A stretch of 20,467 bases of DNA from JBGQDM01 sp041495845 (GTDB taxonomy: Bacteria > Acidobacteriota > Terriglobia > Terriglobales > Acidobacteriaceae), in assembly GCA_041495845.1 (NCBI GenBank), contig JBGQDM010000058.1, positions 1 through 20,467 on the forward strand, written 5' to 3'. Positions 1-6,915 of the stretch are shown here, piece by piece. Made by a program: the position numbers and the translations under genes. Every line of letters starts with the position of its first letter. Position 1 is the first letter of the stretch. The notes beneath the pieces were generated by a model. It saw only the letters and a list, made by a program, of their open reading frames with translations. It did not search any database and had not been told where the DNA came from.

Positions 1-1380
1 ACGGTGAACCCCGCCACCGAGGAAGTGATTTGCCGGGTGGCCGAAGCCGACAGTCGCGACGTGGATCTGGCGGTGGCGGCGGCGAGGAGGGCTTTCGACG
101 AAGGTCCCTGGCCGCGGATGAAGGTGGCGGACCGATGCCGGACGGTTCGCCGCATCGGCGACCTCATCCTGCAAAACCTGGAAGAGCTGGCCCACCTGGA
201 GAGTCTGGATACGGGCAAGCCGATCACGGAAAGCCGCGAAGGCGATATTCCGCGGGCGGCGAACAACTTCCATTTTTTCGCCGATTTTGTTGAAGGCCTG
301 GCTTCCGAATCGCATCCCGTGGATGATGTCGCGCTGAACTACACGGCCCGGGAGCCCGCCGGAGTCGCAGGCTTGATTACACCGTGGAACTTGCCTCTCT
401 ATCTCGAGACCTGGAAAGTTGCTCCCTGTCTTGCGACCGGCAATACGTGTGTGCTGAAACCTGCGGAATTAACGCCGTTGACGGCGGCCAAGCTCGCCGA
501 ATTGACCCAAGAAGCCGGCGTGCCTCCCGGAGTCTTCAATGTGGTCCAGGGCTTTGGTCCGAACGCAGCCGGATCGGCGCTCTGCGAGCATCCCGGGGTG
601 GATTTGATTTCTTTCACCGGAGAAACCACGACGGGAAGAGCGATTATGGCGGCGGCTGCACCGACGCTGAAGCGGCTGTCGTTCGAGCTCGGCGGGAAAG
701 GCGCCAACATCGTCTTTGCTGATGCCGACCTGGAGGAAGCAGTTGCGACCTCGCTGCGGGCGGCGTTTCGCAACCAGGGGCAGATTTGCCTGGCGGGTTC
801 GCGCTTGCTGGTTGAGAAGTCCATTTACGACAAGTTTCTCGAAAAATTTGTTGCTGCCGCGAGACAAATCATCGTCGGCGATCCCATGGATCCAAAGACC
901 CAAATGGGCGCGCTGATCGGCAAAGAACACTGGGAGCGAGTTCGCGGCTACATCGAGACCGCCAAGAAAGAAGGAGGCAGGGTCCTTTGCGGCGGAGACC
1001 GGCCCGCGCAGCCCAGCCGAGGATATTTTCTGCAGCCGACGGTAATTGATGGAGTGGCCCCCGAGGCGACGGTTTGCCAGGAAGAAATTTTTGGCCCGGT
1101 GGTCACGGTGGTCCCGTTTGGTTCGGAAGAGGAAGCCGTGAAGATCGCCAACGGCACCCGCTATGGTCTTTCCTCGGTGGTGTGGACTCGGGATGTGAAA
1201 CGTGCGCACCGGGTAGCGGCGAGATTGAAGAGCGGGCTGGTTTGGGTGAATTGCTGGTTTCTGCGTGATCTTCGCACGCCCTTTGGAGGCTACAAGCAAA
1301 GCGGTCTCGGCCGCGAAGGCGGGCGGCATAGTGTGGAGTTTTATAGCGAACTCAAGAACGTCTGTATCAAACTGCAGTAA
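1..1380 (+). CDS. amnC: 2-aminomuconate / 2-hydroxymuconate semialdehyde dehydrogenase (5'-partial)
   Basis: NAD(P)-dependent aldehyde dehydrogenase that would oxidise the ring-cleavage semialdehyde (2-aminomuconic or 2-hydroxymuconic 6-semialdehyde) to the dicarboxylate. The frame is open from base 1, and the first visible residues (TVNPATEEV) correspond to a point some 30-40 residues into the family, so the true start lies upstream. Counting from the GTG at position 4, visible landmarks are PWNLP (Asn129), the NAD-binding Lys152, FELGGKG (general base Glu228), GQICLAG (nucleophile Cys262) and LRDLRTPFGG. These sit about 40 residues below the usual Asn169/Glu268/Cys302 numbering. Arg424 then falls at Arg464 of the studied 2-aminomuconate semialdehyde dehydrogenase, which binds the substrate carboxylate; an arginine in DIPR (Arg84) is a candidate for its Arg120. 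The stop is followed after 11 nt by amnB, with a GGAG site in between. Whether the preferred substrate carries an amino or a hydroxyl group is not settled by sequence. Confidence 0.9.
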   Translation, partial: TVNPATEEVICRVAEADSRDVDLAVAAARRAFDEGPWPRMKVADRCRTVRRIGDLILQNLEELAHLESLDTGKPITESREGDIPRAANNFHFFADFVEGLASESHPVDDVALNYTAREPAGVAGLITPWNLPLYLETWKVAPCLATGNTCVLKPAELTPLTAAKLAELTQEAGVPPGVFNVVQGFGPNAAGSALCEHPGVDLISFTGETTTGRAIMAAAAPTLKRLSFELGGKGANIVFADADLEEAVATSLRAAFRNQGQICLAGSRLLVEKSIYDKFLEKFVAAARQIIVGDPMDPKTQMGALIGKEHWERVRGYIETAKKEGGRVLCGGDRPAQPSRGYFLQPTVIDGVAPEATVCQEEIFGPVVTVVPFGSEEEAVKIANGTRYGLSSVVWTRDVKRAHRVAARLKSGLVWVNCWFLRDLRTPFGGYKQSGLGREGGRHSVEFYSELKNVCIKLQ

Positions 1381-1391
1381 GGAGCGTTCCG

Positions 1392-2303
1392 ATGGCAGAA
1401 GGAAAGATTTTGGCAGGATTTCTGGCTCCGCATCCCCCGCACATCGTCTACGGGGAAAATCCGGAGAGAAACATCCCGCGTTCGACTGGCGGCTGGGAAG
1501 TGCTGCGCTGGGGCTACGAAAATTGCCGGGAAAAGATCAAGAAGTTGCGTCCGGATGTGATTATCGTCCACAGCCCGCATTGGATGACCGTGGTGGGCCA
1601 CCACTTTACTTATCTGCCAAGACTTAAGGGCTTATCGGTGGACCCGATTTTCCCCCACCTGTTTCGTTATCAATATGACATGAAGATTGATATGGAACTG
1701 GCCGAGGCTTGCTTTGAGGAAACTCGCGCCGCTGGCCTGACCACCAAGAAAATGACCAATCCGAATTTCCGTGTCGACTACGGCACGATTGTTTCGCTGC
1801 ACATGCTGAACCCGGACTGGGACATCCCGGTCCTGAGTATTTCCGCGAACAACTCTCCCTACTTCTTTTCGACCAAGGTCGGGCAAGAGCAAATGGTGCA
1901 ATTGGGTCAGGCCACCGCGCGTGCCATCAAAAAGACCGGGCGCCGGGCTGTATTGGCGGCGAGCAACACGCTTTCCCATCTGCATTTCGACCGCGAGCCA
2001 GACCTTCCGGAAGACATGGGCCGGGAACACATTTATAACAACGACCAATATCGCTGGGACATGCGGCTGCTCGGTCTGATCCGCGCCGGCCGCACCCGCG
2101 AGGTGATGCAGATTCTTCCCGAGTTCATCGACAAAACCGCATCCGAGGTGAAAGCCGGCTCGCTGGCCTGGATGCTCTCGGCGATGGGAGTTCCGGAAGT
2201 GCCGGGCAAGGTCCATGGTTATTGGAGCGTTATCGGCACCGGCAATGCCGTCGTGGAATGGGACCTGACGCAACAAGCCGTCCCTGCCGGAGCGAGCGCA
2301 TGA
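1392..2303 (+). CDS. amnB: 2-aminophenol 1,6-dioxygenase, catalytic beta subunit (LigB-type extradiol dioxygenase)
   Basis: Class III (LigB superfamily) Fe(II) ring-cleavage dioxygenase; AmnB of Pseudomonas opens 2-aminophenol between C1 and C6 to 2-aminomuconic semialdehyde. At 303 aa it is the usual length, and the N-terminus (GFLAPHPPH, residues 9-17) and HSPHW (60-64) look strongly AmnB-like. The iron ligands known as His13, His62 and Glu251 in AmnB fall on His14, His63 and Glu252 here, and the catalytic His195 on His196 (SNTLSH), a consistent offset of one. Start is an ATG with GGAG seven bases upstream. The stop overlaps the next start (ATGA), as expected for translationally coupled subunits of a heterotetramer. 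All catalytic residues are present, so activity is likely. The natural substrate could be another o-aminophenol or a catechol-like N-heterocycle. Confidence 0.92.
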   Translation: MAEGKILAGFLAPHPPHIVYGENPERNIPRSTGGWEVLRWGYENCREKIKKLRPDVIIVHSPHWMTVVGHHFTYLPRLKGLSVDPIFPHLFRYQYDMKIDMELAEACFEETRAAGLTTKKMTNPNFRVDYGTIVSLHMLNPDWDIPVLSISANNSPYFFSTKVGQEQMVQLGQATARAIKKTGRRAVLAASNTLSHLHFDREPDLPEDMGREHIYNNDQYRWDMRLLGLIRAGRTREVMQILPEFIDKTASEVKAGSLAWMLSAMGVPEVPGKVHGYWSVIGTGNAVVEWDLTQQAVPAGASA

Positions 2304-3127
2304 GCCCAGGGAAAATTTCCAAAGCGTATTTGGTTCCGGGGTTACCGCATCTGGTTTTTGGAAAGAAATTGCAGGCATGGACTGAGCTGGTTCGTGGCTA
2401 TGAACAAGCCGGCGACAATTGCCGGAAGTCCAAACCCGATGTGCTGGTCACCTACAGCACGCAGTGGATCTCGGTGCTCGGACACTCTTTCCAAACCCAC
2501 CCGAATCCCTCCGGCATCCACGTGGACGAAAATTGGTACGACCTGGGCGACCTGCCCTTTTCGGCTAAAGTGGATGTGGACCTGACCAAGCAGATGGCAA
2601 GTAAAGCTGCGGGCAAGGGATTGGCCACGAAACTGATCAACTTTGATGGTTTTCCTCTGGATACCGGAACCATCGTGGCGCAACACTTCCTCAATGCCGA
2701 TGGCTCCGTGCCGGTGGCGGTGCTCTCTTCGAATGTCTACGCCAATGCCGCCGATTCGATGAAGCTGGGAGCCGCGGTAAGCGAGGCCATTCAGGAGTCC
2801 GGCCGGAATGCGGTGCTGGTGGCGTGCACGGGCATGTCCGGACGCTTCCACACCACGGAGATCGATTTCAAGAAGGACGAATTCTCCAACGCCGCCGACG
2901 ATCAATGGAACCGTCGTCTCTTGAAGATGATGGAAGCGGGCAAATGCGGAGAAGTATTGGACGTCATGGGAGACTTTGCCGCCAACACCATGGCAGACAT
3001 GCAATTCAAAGCCTTCGCCTGGCTGATAGGGGCCCTGGGTGTTGCCAAAGCGCGGGGCAAAGTGCTGGCCTATGGACCCATCTACGGAACGGGAGCGGCG
3101 GTTGTGGAATTCGATAACGCCAGCTAG
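2300..3127 (+). CDS. amnA: 2-aminophenol 1,6-dioxygenase, non-catalytic alpha subunit
   Basis: Partner subunit of the LigB-type dioxygenase encoded just upstream (275 aa, the family's length). It shares the fold but lacks the iron site. The beta-subunit motif LAPHPPH is LVPGLPH here, HSPHW is YSTQW, and the position of the third ligand (Glu252 in beta) appears to be Asp. In characterised AmnAB the alpha subunit likewise binds no iron and has a structural role, so this is normal and not decay. Other shared stretches include HVDENWYDLGDL and the C-terminal GPIYGTGAAVVEF. The ATG at 2300 overlaps the amnB stop by four bases and has GGAG at 2289-2292; a longer upstream reading would run deep inside amnB and is not needed. 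The order B then A matches the Pseudomonas amn operon. Confidence 0.9.
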   Translation: MSPGKISKAYLVPGLPHLVFGKKLQAWTELVRGYEQAGDNCRKSKPDVLVTYSTQWISVLGHSFQTHPNPSGIHVDENWYDLGDLPFSAKVDVDLTKQMASKAAGKGLATKLINFDGFPLDTGTIVAQHFLNADGSVPVAVLSSNVYANAADSMKLGAAVSEAIQESGRNAVLVACTGMSGRFHTTEIDFKKDEFSNAADDQWNRRLLKMMEAGKCGEVLDVMGDFAANTMADMQFKAFAWLIGALGVAKARGKVLAYGPIYGTGAAVVEFDNAS

Positions 3128-3177
3128 GCGCCTGGGGGATTGGAAATCCAATCCCAGACTGGTCCTGGCGAGAGGGT

Positions 3178-3181
3178 GGAG
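3178..3181 (+). promoter_or_regulatory. Shine-Dalgarno GGAG that fixes the GTG start of the RidA gene
   Basis: GGAG lies seven bases before the GTG at 3189. This supports a 137-residue product starting just before the conserved GAYSHAV motif, instead of a longer reading that overlaps the end of amnA. Confidence 0.6.
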
Positions 3182-3188
3182 TGGAAAA

Positions 3189-3602
3189 GTGGAGAGAGTC
3201 CAATCGAAGAATGCGCCCCAACCTCTCGGAGCATACTCCCATGCTGTCCGCGCGGGAGGGTTGCTCTTTGTGTCCGGGCAAGGTGCGCGGGACCCTAAGA
3301 CAGGCAAGCTGATTTCGCCCACGACCGATGCCCAAGGAAATTTCGCCGGCTACGACATCCGACAGCATACTCGGGCCACGATCGAGAACCTCAGAGCGGT
3401 GCTCGAAAGCGCAGGGTCCTCGCTGGCGAATATCGTGGATGTCACGGTCTTACTGGTGAACATCGCGGACTTCGATTTGTTCAACGAAGTTTACAGTGAA
3501 TACTTTGCCCAGACCGCACCGGCCAGGACGACGCTGGCAGTGAGAAGTCTGCCGATGCAAAATGTCATCGAGATTAAGGCGGTAGCCCAGATTCCGAGTT
3601 AG
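3189..3602 (+). CDS. amnD: RidA/YjgF-family protein, probable 2-aminomuconate deaminase
   Basis: Small trimeric RidA-fold protein (137 aa from the GTG start) that would hydrolyse 2-aminomuconate to 4-oxalocrotonate and ammonia, following AmnC. Conserved features are GAYSHAV near the N-terminus, LLFVSGQ, the TRATIENL helix, the arginine of PARTTLAV (binding the substrate carboxylate in RidA proteins) and IEIKAVA at the C-terminus. The central LLVNIADFDLFNEVYSEYF stretch resembles 2-aminomuconate deaminases of the AmnD/NbaF type. RidA proteins also include generic enamine/imine deaminases, so position beside amnCBA is the main argument for the specific role. A 61-nt spacer separates it from amnA; a longer in-frame reading from 3039 exists but would overlap amnA and has no supporting ribosome site. 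Confidence 0.8.
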   Translation: MERVQSKNAPQPLGAYSHAVRAGGLLFVSGQGARDPKTGKLISPTTDAQGNFAGYDIRQHTRATIENLRAVLESAGSSLANIVDVTVLLVNIADFDLFNEVYSEYFAQTAPARTTLAVRSLPMQNVIEIKAVAQIPS

Positions 3603-3677
3603 GAGTCAAGGCTGGTGTTCAGGAGTGCCAGCGTCCTAGCTGCCGTTGCATTGTGAATTGTTTTTGGGAAACTCCTG
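3601..3677 (+). promoter_or_regulatory. Inverted repeat in the amnD to flavin-reductase spacer
   Basis: ACTCCTG at 3671-3677 is complementary to CAGGAGT at 3620-3626, and its first six bases also to AGGAGT at 3601-3606, so two alternative stems are possible. The spacer (3603-3686) has no obvious Shine-Dalgarno before the next ATG. It may be a weak mRNA structure between two blocks of the operon; no U-tract follows, so it is not a convincing terminator. Confidence 0.25.
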
Positions 3678-3686
3678 GCTGTTCCC

Positions 3687-4208
3687 ATGAGCGTGACGCG
3701 TGAACAATTTCGTCAAGCGATGGGCTGCTTCGCTACCGGGGTGACGGTGATCACGGTGGCGCAGTCCGACGGAGAAATTCATGGCATGACTGCCAATGCC
3801 TTCAGTTCGGTGTCGCTGGATCCGCCGCTGGTGCTGGTGTGTGTGGACCAGCGGGCGCGCACCCATGGCCACCTGCATGCGCGCCAGCGTTTCGGGATCA
3901 ACGTACTCTGCGAGCGGCAGCGCGCCGTCTCGGAATATTATGCCCGCGCTACCGAGGCGCATCAGCAGTCTGAGCAGGTGGGCGCGAGTTTTGACCGCAC
4001 GGCGCAAGGCACACCGGTGCTGCACGGCGCGCTCGCCTATCTGGAATGCCGCCTGCACACCACCCAGATTGCCGGTGACCACACCATCTTCATCGCCGAA
4101 GTGGAGGAACTGGTGGTCCGCGACGGTGATCCGCTGCTGTTTTTCCGTGGCCGCTATCAGGCCATCGGCGATGAGATCGCGCTGTTGCCGACGCGGAAAA
4201 CTTCGTAG
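3687..4208 (+). CDS. Flavin reductase-like (HpaC/DIM6-type FMN-binding) protein
   Basis: A 173-residue flavin reductase-fold protein that would supply reduced FMN/FAD from NAD(P)H to a monooxygenase. The N-terminal FRQAMGCFATGVTVITV and the MTANAFSSVSLDPPLVLVCV stretch, together with the flavin-phosphate contact region around residues 30-60, are typical; FGINVLCERQ and the C-terminal LLFFRGRY also fit this family. The ATG lacks a clear ribosome-binding site. The luciferase-like gene starts 28 nt downstream, which strongly suggests that the two form a two-component oxygenase. Flavin preference (FMN or FAD) cannot be read from the sequence. Confidence 0.88.
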   Translation: MSVTREQFRQAMGCFATGVTVITVAQSDGEIHGMTANAFSSVSLDPPLVLVCVDQRARTHGHLHARQRFGINVLCERQRAVSEYYARATEAHQQSEQVGASFDRTAQGTPVLHGALAYLECRLHTTQIAGDHTIFIAEVEELVVRDGDPLLFFRGRYQAIGDEIALLPTRKTS

Positions 4209-4236
4209 CTTTGTTACTTAGCAACAAGGGGCCCTT

Positions 4237-5328
4237 ATGCGCTTTGGTATCTATTGCGAAATGCAGACTCCACCGGGCAAGTCGCACTACGACATGACCT
4301 GGGAGATCATGCGCCAGATCGAACACGCGGATGATCTTGGCTTCGATGTCTACTCCATCATTGATCATCATTTCTTCCAGAAGTTTTCCATTTCGGCGAA
4401 TCCGCTGGCCATGTTTGCCGCCGCCGCGCAGCGCACCAAACGCATCCGCTTCCGGACCGCGCTTCACACCCTGCCGCTGGAGAACCCGATGCGCCTGGCG
4501 GGGATGATTGCCGAGGCGGACATCCTGACCAACGGCCGCCTGGAATGTGGCCTGGGACGCGGGCATGGCTGGCTCTTCGGCCCTTCCGCGATGCCGCTGG
4601 AAGAGAGCCGTCCGCGATACGACGAAGCGGTCAAGATACTGGAGCTCGCCTTCACGCAAGAGAAGTTTTCGTTTGCCGGCAAGTTCTACAACGTAAAAGA
4701 TGTCAGCATCGTCCCACGCCCGGTGCAAAAGCCCTACCCCAAGTTCTATGCCGGCGGCACCAGCGACATCACCTACCAGACCGCAGGCGAGAAAGGCTGG
4801 GGGATTTTTGTGCCTCCGCTACTCCCCTGGAAAATTCTGGAAGGTCCACTCGGCATCTACAAGCAGGCTTGTGCCGCGTTCGGACACAAGCCCGATATCG
4901 TTTACATCCGCCCGGTCTATCTGGATATGGATGAGAAACAGATTCGCAAGGAAGTGGAGCCCTACCTGCTGAATTTTCTGGCGTTTAATGCCTCGCCGGT
5001 GGAATCCATTCAGTCGGAGGAAAAAAAGGCGGAGCTGCGGGCGAAGGGCTACGGCTTTTATGCCAGCGGCGCGCTGGAGTCGCTCACGAAATTGACGTAC
5101 GAGGAAATCGTGGAGCAGGAAATCGGATTCGTCGGCACGCCGGAAAAAGTCATTCAGCAGATCCGCAACGTGCAGGCGAAAGGGGGCATCGGGGAACTGG
5201 CCATCGTGGCCAACTTTGGCGGAATCGAACACTGGAAGAGCCTGAAGACGCAACAGTTGTTTGCCCGGGAAGTGATGCCGGCATTCCGCCAGGGGACCGC
5301 GTTTACGGGCCAGATCGCCGCTGACTGA
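4237..5328 (+). CDS. Luciferase-like (LLM class) flavin-dependent monooxygenase
   Basis: A 363-residue bacterial-luciferase-superfamily TIM barrel that uses reduced flavin and O2. Recognisable parts are the N-terminal MRFGIYCEMQTPPG strand, SIIDHHFF near residue 40 (the usual 'E/D-H' position), the GRLECGLGRGHGW phosphate-binding turn, SRPRYDEAVKILEL, and the C-terminal FVGTPEKVIQQI. AAGGGG precedes the ATG at 4237. With the flavin reductase immediately upstream it is best read as the oxygenase of a two-component pair. Luciferase-like enzymes of this kind are known to initiate attack on N-heterocycles (for example the pyridine monooxygenase of Arthrobacter), which would fit this neighbourhood, but no substrate residue identifies the target. 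Its TGA shares a base with the next ATG (TGATG). Confidence 0.88.
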   Translation: MRFGIYCEMQTPPGKSHYDMTWEIMRQIEHADDLGFDVYSIIDHHFFQKFSISANPLAMFAAAAQRTKRIRFRTALHTLPLENPMRLAGMIAEADILTNGRLECGLGRGHGWLFGPSAMPLEESRPRYDEAVKILELAFTQEKFSFAGKFYNVKDVSIVPRPVQKPYPKFYAGGTSDITYQTAGEKGWGIFVPPLLPWKILEGPLGIYKQACAAFGHKPDIVYIRPVYLDMDEKQIRKEVEPYLLNFLAFNASPVESIQSEEKKAELRAKGYGFYASGALESLTKLTYEEIVEQEIGFVGTPEKVIQQIRNVQAKGGIGELAIVANFGGIEHWKSLKTQQLFAREVMPAFRQGTAFTGQIAAD

Positions 5329-6419
5329 TGACGACTCCAGCCCAACTCGCCGCCAGCTTTTCCGCCATGAGCGCGCGCCGCTTGCTCGTCTTCGGCGGGA
5401 TTGCGCTGATCGCTACGGGTCTGCTCTTTGGCGACTTGTTTGCAGTTTTTGTGCTGCATCAAAACGCCGGCGAGCAAGGTGCGGCGCTGGTCGCGGCGGC
5501 GCAGGCGGTGGCGCGCCAGGATGTGGCCGCGGTCAACAGCGCGTTTCAACACCTCGGCAGCCTGCTCGAAGGCCGCGGCACCAAGGTGGACACGCACGTC
5601 CACATGCTCGATGCCGGTTATCTCGCGCTTCTGCTGGCGTTGGTGCAACCCTATGTTGCTCTCGGCGCTTCGACCAAGAAGAAGCTGGCGGCGTGGTTCA
5701 TCACCGGTGGCGTCGCGCTGCCGGTTGGAATTTTTCTCATTCACTATGTCGGCCTTGCCTATAGCCCGTTTCCCGTCATCGGATGGGCCAGCGTTCTGGC
5801 CGACCTGGGCGGTCTCGTGCTGATTATTGTGCTGGTGATTGAGGCGGTGGGTGTGGTGCGTTACCTTCGCGCCGGGCGAGCCGCGTTGGAGCCGGAACTG
5901 CCCCACGACAGCACTTGGACACGCCGGACACTGCTCAGCGGCGGAACCCTGTTGGTGCTGGTCGGCTTTGTGGGCGGTGCGCACTACGCCGCGAAGGACC
6001 TCTACCGGCACGAGCGCATGGAACCGGAGATATTGGGCGCCATGTTGCAGGACGCAGCCAACAACGGCGCCGCCGAGCTCAACACCCACATCAACAACTT
6101 TGGCGGGCTCGCAGGCGAGAAGGCGGTCAAGCTTGCCGCTCATGCGCACTTCGTCGAGTTCGGCCTGTTAGCCATGCTGCTTTCCTTTCTCCAGCCTTAC
6201 GTGATGTTGAGCGAGCGCTGGCAGCGGCGGTGGGTGGTGGTGCTGCTGGCGGGTTCGGTCATCTTGCCGGTATTTGTTTTTCTGGAACTGCAATTCGGCC
6301 TCATTGCCGGTGGCATTGCCGACTTCGGCGGGCTGCTGGTGCTGATCGCATTGATTGGCATGCTGGTGGGCGTGCTGCGCTATAGCGGGAGTTTGGATTC
6401 GGCGGGAGGTGCTGCGTGA
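5328..6419 (+). CDS. Eight-helix membrane protein made of two homologous modules
   Basis: No family recognised. The 363 residues contain about eight hydrophobic helices (roughly 19-40, 93-112, 122-140, 153-178, 200-222, 276-295, 301-320, 325-350). The two halves (17-180 and 199-352) are clearly related. Each begins RR-x-L with a GG pair four to five residues on, has a His about 27-29 residues into the module (His44, His228), a 45-residue non-hydrophobic segment, an H-x-H pair (His90/His92; His272/His274) at the mouth of the next helix, then LALVQPYV or LSFLQPYV, an LP motif in the third helix and a (D/F)xGGL-type fourth helix ending VVRY/VLRY. The invariant histidines suggest metal or heme binding. 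Start is an ATG overlapping the preceding TGA; the stop overlaps the next GTG. Its place between a flavin oxygenase and a molybdenum hydroxylase suggests an electron-transfer or transport role, which is inference. Confidence 0.75.
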   Translation: MTTPAQLAASFSAMSARRLLVFGGIALIATGLLFGDLFAVFVLHQNAGEQGAALVAAAQAVARQDVAAVNSAFQHLGSLLEGRGTKVDTHVHMLDAGYLALLLALVQPYVALGASTKKKLAAWFITGGVALPVGIFLIHYVGLAYSPFPVIGWASVLADLGGLVLIIVLVIEAVGVVRYLRAGRAALEPELPHDSTWTRRTLLSGGTLLVLVGFVGGAHYAAKDLYRHERMEPEILGAMLQDAANNGAAELNTHINNFGGLAGEKAVKLAAHAHFVEFGLLAMLLSFLQPYVMLSERWQRRWVVVLLAGSVILPVFVFLELQFGLIAGGIADFGGLLVLIALIGMLVGVLRYSGSLDSAGGAA

Positions 6420-6889
6420 ATCCGTCGCGCCGCATTCTGATTTTTGGCGGGCTTGCGCTGGCCGCCATGGGCATGACGTACGGGCTGCACTACGCCCTCT
6501 TCGTCGAGCATCAGACGCTGGATGGCATGGGCAGTTCGCTGGCCCAAGCTTTCACCAACGCAGCCGCGCGCAAAATGCCGGAGGCGCAGCGGGCGGTCAC
6601 AGACTTCGCCGCCACCAAGTACGATTATGTGCGCCAGGTGGATGTGCACTCACACTGGATTGGTCTGGCCATGCTGATGGTCCTTCTCGGTGTTGCCTTT
6701 GACCAGGTGGCCTGGAGCGAGCGTTTTCGCCGGCTGCTGGCTTGGGGAATGCTGCTGGGTTCCGCGCTGTTTCCCCTGGGTGTGATGGTCCAAACCATCG
6801 ATCACGGTTTCTGGCCGCGAGGGCTCGCGATTCTGGGCTCCGGGCTGGTGATGGCATCGTTGGCATTGATCGCGTTCGGTTTCGCGCGC
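5376..6889 (+). repeat. Three tandem copies of a 4-helix His/HxH module across two genes
   Basis: The coding repeats lie at about 5376-5867, 5922-6383 and 6428-6889. The distance from the lone His to the first His of the HxH pair is 46, 44 and 46 residues respectively, and all three modules open with an RR...GG first helix. The similarity is at protein level; the DNA has diverged. Confidence 0.75.
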
Positions 6890-6898
6890 AAAACGTAG
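6416..6898 (+). CDS. Four-helix membrane protein, single copy of the same module
   Basis: A 160-residue membrane protein, unrecognised as a family, with about four helices (6-28, 80-96, 106-126, 134-156). It aligns with each half of the upstream 8-helix protein: RRILIFGG at the N-terminus, His32 in FVEHQ, then VDVHSH with His78 and His80 at the start of helix two, GSALFPLGV in helix three and GLAILGSGL in helix four. Start is GTG inside the GTGA overlap with the preceding stop, so the two are translationally coupled and probably assemble together. The 8+4 arrangement looks like duplication and partial fusion of a small ancestral unit. The layout (one His-containing loop, then His at the membrane face) loosely recalls small heme-binding four-helix proteins such as styrene oxide isomerase, but that is only an analogy. 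Confidence 0.72.
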   Translation: MNPSRRILIFGGLALAAMGMTYGLHYALFVEHQTLDGMGSSLAQAFTNAAARKMPEAQRAVTDFAATKYDYVRQVDVHSHWIGLAMLMVLLGVAFDQVAWSERFRRLLAWGMLLGSALFPLGVMVQTIDHGFWPRGLAILGSGLVMASLALIAFGFARKT

Positions 6899-6915
6899 AG
6901 GGCAGAAAGAAAAAC

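Noticed and set aside
2300..3127. AmnA as an inactivated or decaying dioxygenase
   Set aside because: Loss of iron ligands is the normal state of the alpha subunit in this heterodimeric family.
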